Source of the DNA: Nereocystis luetkeana
Taxonomy: Eukaryota > Sar > Phaeophyceae > Laminariales > Laminariaceae
DNA length: 64,000 nucleotides
Assembly (NCBI GenBank): GCA_031213475.1
Contig: JARUPZ010000024.1
Span: forward strand, 1,550,001 to 1,614,000
Direction of reading: 5' to 3'
Shown piece by piece: positions 43,311 through 53,700 of the stretch (the first letter of the stretch is position 1; each line of letters opens with the position of its first letter). Position numbers and translations under genes: made by a program. The notes under the pieces are model-generated. The model made no database searches and was not told the origin of the DNA. It saw nothing but the letters and a program-made list of their open reading frames with translations.

Positions 43311-44189
43311 TCGTTCCATTGAAACTCGGACCCCAAGCTCAAATCATCTCCCAAACCACCTACGAGTGGCCGTTGTTGTAGTCGTCGCTTGTTGTCGTCA
43401 ATGGTTCCCTTTGAACTCCTGAGAGGGTTGAACCGTTTTTTTTTCCAAACCCAACTACCCCTGTACACCCAGTGTCCGTCCTGATGTCCTGATTGTTCGT
43501 CGTATATATTGCGATACAAGTTATATATGTGGTCACAAGACTTTGGAGACGGAGGAAAACCAAGCAAAATGGCTCGTCGTACGTAGAATTAACGAATAGA
43601 CCGTTCAATGTGTGTGTGTTTTCTGTCTCACGGTCTGCGACCACATCATTAGCATCTCTCTAGGATAATGAATCAGGACGGGCACTGGGTGCACTGGTGT
43701 AGCTGTGGGTAGAAAGAACGGTTCAATGCGAAGATACCAATACACCGTTTAGTGCGAAGAACCCGCTCACGCAGAGCTGTTGGTTGGAAGGGAAGGCCTC
43801 GGAGATTTCCAATCACGCGCTACGCTGAGGACGTTCAACGGCTCGCCATAAATATGCCGGTAAAGATCACCGCATCCTCTCATCCTGCTTTCTGACGATG
43901 CGTGGTGCGAGGTGGCGGGTGATGCCCACCCTCACCTGTTCCATTCCAGAACATAATATGTTACGCTTTGTACAAGCCCGATTGGGGTCATTGTTGCGGG
44001 TATGGACGATTTACCCCTGCGTCGGCGGAAATTTTAGGACCGTTCTGGTATCCTTATCAAGTATATTACCGATATATTTCGAAGCACGCTACTGCTGTTA
44101 ATATCTGTCTCAACAGCCGTCACATTTTTGCCCACGGGAATGGTGTGCCACAAGCAGATTCATATTAATAGTGTACGCATTATTTCTTA

Positions 44190-44441
44190 GGGTCGCTTTT
44201 AACGACACGTATTTGGCTAGAAAACTTGCCAAAATAGCAAGTTTTTGGAAATTTGGGTTTTGCCAAAATATCATTTTTTTTGCCAACTTTTTTATGGATA
44301 TTCCCCCAAGCCCTTCATTGGCAAGGTTTTGAAAGTTGGACTTGCTGTTTCATTTGGCAAGTTTTTAGCAAGACTTGAAAGCCTAAACTTCCAAAAACTG
44401 ATTATTTTGGCAAGTTTTCACAGCGTCGTTAAAAACGGCCC
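44190..44441. mobile_element. M4 MITE, PIF/Harbinger-like, 252 bp
   Basis: Inverted ends GGGTCGCTTTTAACGAC and GTCGTTAAAAACGGCCC are flanked on both sides by TTA (44187-44189 and 44442-44444). A 3-bp TTA/TAA target and GGG-starting ends are typical of PIF/Harbinger (Tourist) MITEs. The interior repeats TTGGCAAGTTTT four or five times in both orientations and encodes nothing. Confidence 0.75.
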
Positions 44442-46104
44442 TTACAGCAGCACTGAAGACTGACGAGCGATTTATTGATGCGATGGTTGACGGAGCCCTT
44501 GTCTCTTGACGGGCAGCCGTCGTGGAGCTCCCCGCACTGAACCAGTGTTATGAAGTCTTGAGGCGTTGTCGGTTCAAAAGAAGAAGGCCAACCGACCTCT
44601 TTGCTGACGCGTGCCTGAATTCCTGCCGTTAAAACTCGTCTACAATCTCTATTTATGTGTACTCGTAGTTTTCTTTGATTACAGCAGTACAAGGACGACA
44701 TGTAACCTGTACAGCAGCGTCTTCTATTAATATGAAACTCGTGTGCTGTAAGCACAAAGTACTCTATTGATAGTACGATACCCTATATACGTCCATATAG
44801 ATGCCGTCATACCTCGTGTACCACGCACATATCTATGCACCGTAAGTCCCTGTTTACTGCTGTTGTATCCGTGTGTAGTGTGCGTGCTCGTGTAGGCTGA
44901 CCGCTGAGCATTCGTATCATTCCAAAAACGGTTGGAATGAGAAGGGTGACGGATGCTCCTGACCGGTCAAGCTCTACGCATGCTCATATAACATGCATGT
45001 CCTGCAGAAGAATTACCAACAACGCAGTAGGTTCAACGCAGCTTGACCAATTTTTTTAATAGGAGCATCTGTCACGCTCCTCATCCCCTCACTCCCACCG
45101 TTCTTGCCGTATGGCTCCGCGGGGGGGGAGTGTGGGGGGTGCGTACTCGTTTGTTCCTTGCCTTTAGTCTTTCGACCATTGACCACGCATCCCTTTCGAG
45201 ACTGAACCGCGGGGGAGTAGTTATTTGCAGCCGAATTGCTGTTCGTAGTGTGTGTGTGTGTTCTTTCTAATTCTTCCCGTCGACATCCAGCAGGCACACC
45301 TATCATTAATAGTGCCCGCGCCGATTCTTCATGCCTGGAGAGATACCAGGTACCTGGTATGTACCAGGTACCAGGTATGATACAAGCTCTGTGGTCACAA
45401 AATGACGACACAGCTTTGATACCAGATACTACGACTATTCTTGACACAGCAGTATACGAATTCGTACCGTTCATAGGTTCATACGGCATCTTTGGCGCGC
45501 TTTTTGCCTTTCTACGGCAGTACTACGAGTAGGCGAGTCGAAATATAATACGTATTCCCAAGGGCTTAGAATATTGTCGGATTGCGGAATGTCGGAAGGA
45601 CTCGGCGTTTGCACCACACGGAGACTTTGAGACTTGTCGTCTGCCTGGTTCTGATGATACCGTTGATGCTGGTTGCACCGGTGATCTATCTTGCCGGCCC
45701 TGACGTCGCAGAATTTTCGCTGTGTTTTGAGATGGTACCAAACGATACCTGGTACGTGCAGAGTTTCAGGGTCGCGGCAGTGTGTTCTTTGCGTACGCGA
45801 AGAAAGAGCGCGAGTGCAGACCTTTGGTCATTCTTTATCTTTTTTATGGGCGTTACCGTATACCGATATGGCCGAAAATATAGTTGCCGTTTTATTTTCA
45901 CATGATAGTTCAAACGGGTCTTGTATTTTCGGCCAGAGTGGTATGTCAAACGTGTAGAAAATCTACCGGTAAAAATGCCATGACACCAGGTGTGATACGT
46001 GGTTCCGTCCGGCTTTCCGTAGGGAAAACTCGACAACTCCTGAGGCGATGTTTGGTTGCGAATACGCCGCATTTCTTCGTGTACGTATAACGTGTTAATG
46101 TGAG

Positions 46105-46150
<46 letters not shown>

Positions 46151-46163
46151 TACTTGCTGCACA
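44442..46163. other. Intron sequence without recognised gene
   Basis: Includes a cluster of four TACC(A/T)GGTA sites at 45344-45379, a segment at 45935-46000 (GTATGTCAAACGTGTAGAAA, ACACCAGGTGTGATACGTG) that recurs at 46328-46385, and (AAC)n at 46105-46148. Frames lack domains. Confidence 0.4.
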
Positions 46164-46552
46164 TTTTTTTTTTTTTCAATCACTTTCACTTTCCAGCTTT
46201 ACTCGTAGGAGGTTTTACCCTCGGCGATCTGCTGGACATGCGGTGGTCACAGGTGTCGTCCCCTCTCCCCCCCGGTACGTGCCTTTATTTTTTGTCGCGC
46301 ATAGGGTTCAGCATTTGCACTGCTCTATATCAAACGTGTAGACATTCTACCGGTAAAAAGGCTATGACACCAGGTGTGATACGTGAGCTAACTCACGCTC
46401 TCGCGCTTTCCGCTCATCAACTTTTTTATGCAAAAAAAAGTCCTACCTGGTACCTGGTAAGTAAGAGCATGCGCTCGGTTAGACTTGAACCATTTTAATT
46501 GATCTTGATTAGGCACGCGGACCACCTACCAAGCCACCGGGGACGCCGATCA
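46164..46552 (-). mobile_element. SINE S1 copy with tRNA-like head, disrupted
   Basis: Reverse orientation. The A-tail appears as a T-run at 46164-46176, and body landmarks (GTCCCCTCTCCCCCC, CGGTACGTGCCTTTATTTTT) follow at 46255-46300. The tRNA-like head lies at about 46482-46552, read on the minus strand as GTCCCCGGTGGCTTGGTAGG (A box) and GGTTCAAGTCTAA (B box). A foreign piece at about 46325-46400 duplicates 45935-46000. Confidence 0.55.
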
Positions 46553-46854
46553 TATACGTACAATGAAATAATCACGGAAGTACCCCACGAATGCACGGAA
46601 AAATTATATGCCCCATGCGCATACATTCCGTATACGCATACCTGGTATACTGTACAGGCATCATGATACTACTGCTGTACGTACCGTACGTTTGATTGTA
46701 CCTGCGGTGTGATACCTGTGAGCAGCACCCGATAGACGCAGGGAATCAGGAGTTGAGGTTTTTCGGGTCGATTTTTTGCGCGAAACATGCCGTGATCACA
46801 TATGTAACGAGATAACCCCCCCCCCATACCCCTCAACCCTGGCACGGATTTCCG

Positions 46855-47098
46855 TTGTTTTTTTTTGTTTTTTTTTCTCATCCCATTCATTATCTTCGCA
46901 CATCTTCTTCTCTCTCTCCCTCCAACTCGTAACTCAGATCCGGGGTCACATAGCAGGCTCTTCTCCCCCCTTCCCGCTACGGTACGTGCCTTCATTTTTA
47001 TCGCGAGAAGATTTCAGCCTTTTCTTCCCTCGTCGACTCGCATCGAATTGTGCCTACCCACGCTGCAAGGCGCTCTTAACAATTGAATCCTTTTTTTA
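46855..47098 (-). mobile_element. SINE S1 copy, head missing
   Basis: Reverse orientation. T-rich tail at 46858-46876, then CTCATCCCATTCATTATCTT, CAGATCCGGGGTCACATAGC, TACGGTACGTGCCTTCATTT and CTCGTCGACTCGCATCGAAT. It is highly similar to the reverse complement of 60190-60451. Confidence 0.8.
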
Positions 47099-47411
47099 GC
47101 AGTACTCGTAGAGGCGTGCTCAAACGTACCTGGTATACGGTTTCAATTTCGATTTTTCGAACGTGGGAGTTGTTTTTTCATCCTGCCTTTTTTGTTCGTG
47201 GGAATTATTACGCGGTCTTCTCCGTTTCTGTGGCGATTTGTACAGCGTACCGCGCGTGTACCTGATACGTGCGTGCGCGGATGGACCTCACTTTTTTTTT
47301 TTTTTTTTCGTCGGGGGTGTAGATGTGCTTCAGGTGTCAGTTATCATGTGTACGATTATTCCTCCACTCCAGAGTTGTTGGAGCCTGTTCTGCGACCACG
47401 GACTGCATTCA

Positions 47412-47500
47412 CCCATTCAGAACCGCAGTCCCGTTTTGGGGACAAACCACTCAAATCTCAAGTAGTTTGTCCCCAAAACGGGACTGCGGTTATAAAGGGG
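47412..47500. mobile_element. M2 MITE copy 1, piggyBac-like
   Basis: Inverted repeats centred on ACCGCAGTCCCGTTTTGGGG and CCCCAAAACGGGACTGCGGT form an almost perfect hairpin. The right flank is AAAGGGG|TTAA and the left TTCA|CCC. TTAA with CCC-starting ends is the mark of piggyBac-type elements. Confidence 0.75.
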
Positions 47501-48374
47501 TTAATTTGTCTTGTGGCAACGAGGTAAGTGATGACAACAACAGGTACGTAGCACATACGAAGAATGATACTGACTGCTGGGAGGGGGCTCCTCAGGCCAT
47601 CTCTTATGGGAGGGTTTTGAAAACCGAAAAACTTATCCGAAACTGTGTTTATACGTGCTTTCACGTATTTTAGACCGGGAGTCCGACCGAATCAGGCTCG
47701 CTCTTCTCAGAATACTTGTAGTCTTTTGGGGAGAGGTATCTAGACCCGTTTTTCTTTTCTTCAGGGGTGCCGTTTGAGGTTTTTACGGTGTTGTCATTTT
47801 CAGACAAAAAAAACAAGACATTTTCAGATATATATCGACGTTTCAGCCGAAAAAATGGCCTCTTTTTGTGATATATCGCGTCCGAAACGGAATAGAGGAA
47901 ACGGGAGTTTATCGACAATTTTTCAAAATGATATCCTGAAGAAACAGCAAACGGCGTTGCATGCCTCTCGCAAAATGACTGGTGGGACTTCAAGAAAAGC
48001 GGGCCCGATTCGCCCGTTTCCCTGTTCAAAGACGCCTTCGAAGGAGCTGAAACCTCGATTTCCAGAAACCAAAACCGGTTTGCCACAAGAGACGGCCTTA
48101 ACCCAATATTGTGTGAGTCTAGTCTGTTCTTCAGTAATTTTCATTTTATACATGCCATGCGATTTTTCGTACGCTTTTGCTTTGACATACTCAAAGGTCC
48201 GCTTTCGGACGAGTAAATGGAGCTCCTCAAGTGAGGAGCCTCCGAAAATGGTATGGGTGCATCCCTAGCGTAACATGCTTCACACATCGCTCGGTATTTG
48301 CACCCTCCCCCGTCGTCAGTAAAATCGGCGTGAAAATTCGCCTGAGGGGGTGTTGTTGTAAGGATTACCATGGA
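47501..48374. other. Intron sequence without recognised gene
   Basis: Overlapping 138- and 164-codon frames on opposite strands (47670-48268) have no domain. A segment at 48283-48358 (CACATCGCTCGGTATTTGCACC onward) recurs at 54655-54735. Confidence 0.4.
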
Positions 48375-48480
48375 CTGGGTAGTCGATCGATCTTTTACCC
48401 CTATAGCTCAGTAGGTAACACCCCCACATTAGTCGTCGTCGAGGACACGGGGTCGAACCTCACTCCGAACGTTTCTTTTA
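48375..48480 (+). repeat. tRNA-like repeat S2, copy 1
   Basis: CTGGGTAGTCGATCGATCTT is followed by CTATAGCTCAGTAGGTAAC (A-box-like) and CGGGGTCGAACCTC (B-box-like). The D and acceptor stems do not pair properly, so it is a tRNA-derived repeat rather than a tRNA gene. A second copy is at 48728. Confidence 0.55.
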
Positions 48481-48613
48481 TTTAAGAAACGCTTGCGCGT
48501 GCGTCCCTAAAAATATATGAAACGAAGCGGGTAGGTCAGCGTACGGCTGTATGCGGTACCGACGCCCCAAAGATCCCGCCGCTTAGAGGGAGGGGGGGGG
48601 GGGGGGGGGTTAA

Positions 48614-48717
48614 CCCTTTTAGAACTCCAGTCCCGTTTTGGGGATAAACCACTCAAATTCCAGGTTATTTGTCCCCAATTGTCCCCAAAACGAGACTGCA
48701 GTGCTATAATAAAAGGG
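48614..48717. mobile_element. M2 MITE copy 2, piggyBac-like
   Basis: TTAA|CCCTTTTAGAACTCCAGTCC at the left and GAGACTGCAGTGC...AAAAGGG|CTAA at the right. It sits exactly between the two S2 copies. Confidence 0.75.
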
Positions 48718-48727
48718 CTAAGGATGC

Positions 48728-48830
48728 CCCTGGGCTGGGTAGTCAATCGATCTTTTACCCCTGTAGCTCAGCAGGTAACGCCTTCACAGCAGTGGGCTGC
48801 CTTGTCGCACGTGTTGATGCGGGGAGCGTT
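48728..48830 (+). repeat. tRNA-like repeat S2, copy 2
   Basis: CTGGGCTGGGTAGTCAATCG, then CTGTAGCTCAGCAGGTAACG as in copy 1. The B-box side is lost. Confidence 0.5.
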
Positions 48831-49458
48831 ATCCTACCCCAGGTGTGGGGTGTGGTGCGGCGTGTCATACGAGTGTTGTGTCTCGTCAGGCGCGCGGCAC
48901 GTACGCACGGCATGTAAGAAAACCATATTTCAGTACTGAAAGAAGTGTAGGTCAGTCACACCCTGCCTCACATCGAGAAATAAGAGCTTCAACCTGGCCG
49001 GAAATGTATGAAATCTCAAGAAGTTGTTGTCGCGCGCTGTGTGCGTATGGGGGGTGCTTGGCTTGGCGGTGCTCTTGGTCACTCGCACGTGTTGGTACTG
49101 TTTTTTACGTGCAGCAGTAGCGTTATTCTTTCTCCCACCAGATGACTTCTGAGAGAGAACAAGTAATTCCAGAGGAACAGCAGAAGCAGTAACGCCTCTA
49201 TAATAGAGGGGACACCGGGATATCGCAACAAAGAGCAGTACGACTCGCGCCGTGACAGTTACGTATATACGTAACGTGTTTTTTTTATTCTCTCTCTTGC
49301 ACAGCAATGTGATTACGAAATACAAACACGTCCGTCTGTACTGTGTGGTATGTGGCCCTTTCATACTCGTAGCAGTACGGGCCCACTAAAAAGAAACGCC
49401 TATCCGAGCAAAAGGGAAACCCTCTTTATCGTGACCTTGAACAGGGATGATTTATATA
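48831..49458. other. Intron sequence without recognised gene
   Basis: No domain-bearing frame or repeat family was recognised here. Confidence 0.4.
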
Positions 49459-49847
49459 CACCACTCTGTCCCGAAAACGTAAGGAACGTGAACATTCACA
49501 CCTCGGATATACGTACCATGTTCTCTCTGATTTGTCTACAGATAGATCATGTAGTTCCTTACCTGCCGTCGTGAGAGGTTGTGCGCGATCTGTACAGTAC
49601 AGATCCAACCCAGGAAACACGTGCTACATAGAGCATGCAAAATATACGGGCCCCACCCGGCAACATGAGCGACGGCGGTAGGTCATACTTCGTATCATTT
49701 CATACGAGATCGGGAACAGATCTGCCTCGAAAGGTCTACGTAGATCATCAAGCAAGCGGGGGTGTCGATGATCCGTCCGGGACGTGGAAAACGCTTTTGT
49801 ATTCACGACCTGTATACAAACGGTCCTCACGTCTCGGGACAGAGTGG
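49459..49847. mobile_element. M3 MITE split by an R4 repeat
   Basis: The M3 left end (CACCACTCTGTCCC, preceded by TA) and right end (ACAAACGGTCCTCAC... CGGGACAGAGTGG) are 389 bp apart instead of 80-90. The extra DNA, about 49515-49790, is R4 sequence (CTGTACAGTACAGATCCAACC, CCCCACCCGGCAACATGAG). This indicates nested insertion. Confidence 0.6.
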
Positions 49848-49904
49848 CACTCCGGAGCAGGACTTGGCGCAGGTCTTAGCCGCTGTTACCCCCCTTTCGG
49901 GACA

Positions 49905-50060
49905 CCGAGATAGCGACCGAAAACAGTGGTTGGTAACTCTGGTGTTACTATCAACCATTGAACCGCCTCTACGAGCAGCGTGAGCGCCCAGCAGTATGTA
50001 CGGGTGGGATCACATGCTGCACCCGTGTCGTGTGACTCCCAGCGTTGTGTGCCTAACGCC
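49905..50060 (-). repeat. Dispersed repeat family R5, copy 6
   Basis: ATAGCGACCGAAAACAGTGG, CTATCAACCATTGAACCGCC, CGAGCAGCGTGAGCGCCCAG, then GTACGGGTGGGATCACATGC, parallel to 20405-20530 and 43195-43310. Confidence 0.6.
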
Positions 50061-50310
50061 GATCTGTATCATCCCCCGATCACGCATTGCGCGTTGCAGT
50101 TATTGCCATTTTTTTACACTCTGGAGTCCCAAGAGGTTAAAATGGTTTCTTAAATCGTTTTTTTTTTGGTGGCGTCCTCAAAAGAGCGAACCTCGGGTTC
50201 TCTCTGGGCTGCGCCCTGCACGGGGCCCATGCGCAGTGTGAGCCTACCGTGAAAATCATTGAATTCACACAGGGTCGGGTGTGATCGTTTTTTCCAGCGC
50301 TCCTTTTTTC

Positions 50311-51789
50311 CAGGGCTTTTCGTGGGTCAGGGGGGGTTCAAAATGTCGCGGGTCGGGTCGGGTCGGGTCATTTTTTTCAAAATCTCGCGGGTCGGGTCGG
50401 GTCGAGTCAAAATTTAAAAAAATCTCACGGGTCGGGTCGGGTCGGGTCGAAGGGTTTTGAAATCTTACGGGTCGGGTCGGGTCGGGTCAAAAGGTTTTGA
50501 AATCTCGCGGGTCGGGTCGGGTCGGGTCAGGAGGTGTTCAAAGTGTCACGGGTCGGGTCATGATCCGTGAGATATGGGTCATTCGCGGGTCAGGTCATCA
50601 TGACCCGCGATTTTTTTCCGGCTGACCCGCACGTCCGATCCGCGGGTCTGGCCCACGGATCAGTATGTTTGCTAACGTGTGCAGCTCCCTGCCGGAAGGC
50701 CGCCTTTGTGACCCGCGGGTCTGGCCCGCGGGTCCGGCATTGTACAACAAAAAATACTCGCCGTTTCCCGCCCAAAGGCTCCTCTCGTACCGATACGTAG
50801 ACCTCCGAGAGCATATCACAGCGTGTGTAGAATAATCACACGCGAATCCCGGGTCGGATGAAGCCGTACAGTAGTATATTATTGTGTTTGTGTTCACGTC
50901 CGTCCATTTCCACAAAAAAAACGGGCACCCTCTCATGCAGGGTGCAACAATGAAGACAAGACATGACAGCAGTGTAGGAAGCCCGCGCTCGTCGCGGCAG
51001 CAGCAGCAGCAGTAGCAGCAGCAGCAACAGGCCCCGGATCCTCCAGTAGCAGCGGCAGGCCCCGGGTCCTCGCGGATCGTGGCCCCGCTGTCAGAACCTC
51101 CGCTTTAGTGCTTGCTGCCGGAGCCTGCACAGCTAGGTCGCTCGCCGGGGCGCCAGCAGAAGCCATCGGGTCAGAGCTATAGGGTCGACCCAGGGGCCGG
51201 GAGGTATCCTCCCGGCAGAGTGCGGGTGTGTGCCTTCCTCCATGTACGTCATCATATTCTGATCATCATGGTCTTTTTTTAAGCGCACACCACGCAGTGC
51301 TCCAAACAAATACAAAAAATGAAAAAACCGAACACAAACGTACGACATTTTCGGGAAAGTCAAGGGACCAAGGACCATCCAACCGACCAACGTACCAACG
51401 TTTATGTCTTTGGACTCGTGAGCTTTCGTCGTTGACCCGTGAGATATGTCATGGGTCCAGTTGACCCGACCCGCATGAAACCCGTGTCTCACGGGTCAAT
51501 CGGAAGGTGGCGGGTCGGGTCGGGTCAGGAAGTGTTGAAAACCTCGCGGGTCGGGTCGGGTCGGGTCGGGTCAAAGGGTTTTGAAACCTGACGGGTCGGG
51601 TCGGGTCGGGTCACGAGGCCTTTAAATCTCGCGGGTCGGGTCGGGTCGGGTCAAGAGGATTTCAAAATCTCGCGGGTCGGGTCGGGTCAGGTCAACACAC
51701 CTCAAATTTTTCGCGGGTCGGGCCGGGTCAGCTGACCCGACCCGACCCGACCCGACCCGTGAGGTTTGACCTGACCCGCGAAAGCCCTG
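50311..51789. mobile_element. hAT-like non-autonomous element, 1.48 kb, with GGGTC arrays
   Basis: The ends are CAGGGCTTTTCGTGGGTCAGG-like at the left and the complementary CCTGACCCGCGAAAGCCCTG at the right, flanked by the exact 8-bp duplication CTTTTTTC (50303-50310, 51790-51797). An 8-bp duplication and CAGGG ends are hallmarks of hAT transposons. Each side carries a block of (GGGTC)3-4 clusters spaced 40-50 bp apart, separated by variants of TTTTGAAATCTCGC (left 50341-50640, right 51440-51770). The 800-bp core has a (CAG) run at 50996-51030 but no transposase frame. A small relative is at 22879-23021. Confidence 0.85.
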
Positions 51790-51797
51790 CTTTTTTC

Positions 51798-52964
51798 GAC
51801 CACGGTAAGAGTGCTTGGATAGTCTAAAACTTTCTATTTTCCGAAGGCTCTTTCCCTCCACCGCATATTTTCCGAAAAACACGTTATTCGGTGTATTGAC
51901 TGGGATCCTTCCCGCCTCTTGAAAAAGATCAAGCGCTGAAAATCGGTCGCACCCCTGTGTGCGAACTTAACGCTCTTCACAGTATACTGGGTAGATTTTC
52001 AGCCGAGGAGCCCCGCCCCAGTAGTCTTAAAAAGCGTTACTCGAAGGTGATACATATTATACCTCTTTTGTTGCACACGTCAAGCTCCCGGGTACATCTC
52101 CTACGTCAGCAGCGCAATCTGTATAACGTGGCCGATGCTCAATCGTCTTTTTGTTTCTCGACACCGCCCCACCCGTGCGTTCAAGTCCCGGCGGAGCTAA
52201 GAGATTTAGCTGGTTGAAGAAACGAGGAAATTGACCCTTGATCAGGAATCCCTCGTTCGTGGGATGGCAACCGTATGGAACGGAACGGGAGAGATCAGGC
52301 CTGGTGGTGTGCGATGTTGTTGCGGTGTGTGATGAGGTGGTGAGGTGTTGTAAACGCATCACGCTCGCTCTCCTTGTGGATCGTCTGCCGCACGGAATTC
52401 GAAAACCTCATGTGCGGTAACATACGTATACATTGTAAAGTCAATTCTGTACCAGCAGCTTCCACCAGGAAATGGGTGCGTGTCGTATACTGAAGCGTGT
52501 CGTATACCAGGTACTACAGTAGATACGGCGACATCATATTTACATAGTATACGTTGGCCTTTTCAGCCAACAAGAGGTACGATGGAGCGTTGGCCAAGGG
52601 GAGAGGGAGGCAGGAAACCTTTCCACGAGTGTTATCTCAAGTGTATATCTCAAAACGCTGATTGGGTAATTTGTTAAAGATTCATCTTTGCCCCCTGACA
52701 TTTTTTGTGACTTTTTTACGTCCAAAAATATTTCAGTCCCACCCCAAGCAGTACCTTTTTTTTTGGCTATTGAATATACACTGCAGTTGGGGCCGCCGCC
52801 GTATCGCTCAGTCGAACCGCCTCACGCTCTTGGTGAGAAAAAAAGCTGCGTGCACCTACGCTCGGGTCTAAGGTTGGACATCGTTGTTTTCGTTTGGCGT
52901 TAACGACGGGCACTAGGCAATAGTAGCTGCAGGAATTGAGGGGGCTAGACATATGAATCCCCCA
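51798..52964. other. Intron sequence without recognised gene
   Basis: A short segment at about 51945-51975 resembles 6970-6995. TACCAGGTA occurs at about 52505. No exon is supported. Confidence 0.4.
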
Positions 52965-53290
52965 TTTTTTCTCTTTTTTTTTGCTTTCATCCTTTTTCTT
53001 ATCTTCGCCCTTCTTTTCTCTCTAGTTCCTAGTCGTAATCCAGATCCGGGGTCACGAACTACAGTAGGATTTTCTTCCTCCTCCCCACTACGGTTCTTGC
53101 CTTGGAAGGCATTTTTATCGCGAGATGGTTTCAGCCCTTTCTTCCCTCGTCGACTCTCATCGAATTGCGCCTACCCACTCCACTATTAAAAGGCGCTCTC
53201 AGCAGTCGATTCCGTTTTTTATTCATTTTTTGCAAATAAACTCAAAAGTTCGACCCACGTGGGGTTCGAAATCCAGGATCAACTCTTAGC
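52965..53290 (-). mobile_element. SINE S1 copy with partial head
   Basis: Reverse orientation. T-rich tail at 52966-52982, body with CCAGATCCGGGGTCACGAAC, TTTTTATCGCGAGATGG and CTCGTCGACTCTCATCGAAT, then GCAAATAAACTCAAAAGTTC and the B-box complement GGGGTTCGAAATCC near 53262. The A-box region is damaged. Confidence 0.75.
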
Positions 53291-53310
53291 AGCATTCAAT
53301 GGCACCACTA

Positions 53311-53421
53311 TTACGGGGGACCATAGTTAATAGGATCAAATATTGTTAGTAAAAATGGTTAAATATATACTGGTAGGTTTTTATGTATACCATAGGCCCT
53401 ACTAACTATGGTCCCCCGTAT
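53311..53421 (+). mobile_element. M1 MITE copy F, 111 bp
   Basis: TTACGGGGGACCATAGTTAA and CTAACTATGGTCCCCCGTA ends. The left flank is TA and the right is blurred. It has a small insertion (ATACTGGTAGG) relative to copy C. Confidence 0.85.
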
Positions 53422-53439
53422 TAACCCACCGGGGCGACC

Positions 53440-53700
53440 GGCTTTTGGGACTCTTGAAAGGCGAAAAGTGTCGAGATATTATAGGACGACGACGAAAAAC
53501 GTCCACATGAAGCATCCCGTGCGACTCTTACGAGGCGAGAAGTGTCGATCATACAGGACGACGACAAAAACGTCGACATGGAGCATCCCGGGCTACTCTA
53601 GAGAGGCGAAAAGTGTCGATAATATATGACGATTATGTAAAAAAAAGCCACACGAAGCAGCCCGGATTGCTAGGGTAGGAGAAAAGCGTCTCGGTTTTCC
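53440..53700 (+). repeat. Tandem array, about 74-bp units
   Basis: Three to four units share GAGGCGA(A/G)AAGTGTCGA, ATA(G/C)GACGACGAC(G/A)AAAAACGTC and AAGCATCCCG(T/G)G. The later units decay. Confidence 0.7.

Noticed and set aside
42581..43322. Poly-Glu or poly-Ser protein genes
   Set aside because: Translations of the (CCT)n run inside a SINE fragment.
48375..48480. A tRNA gene
   Set aside because: A- and B-box-like words exist but D and acceptor stems do not pair, and a second copy 350 bp away shows it is a repeat.
50341..51780. A CRISPR-like array or telomeric repeat in the GGGTC blocks
   Set aside because: No unique spacers of constant length, eukaryotic context, and the blocks are bounded by hAT-type ends with an 8-bp duplication.
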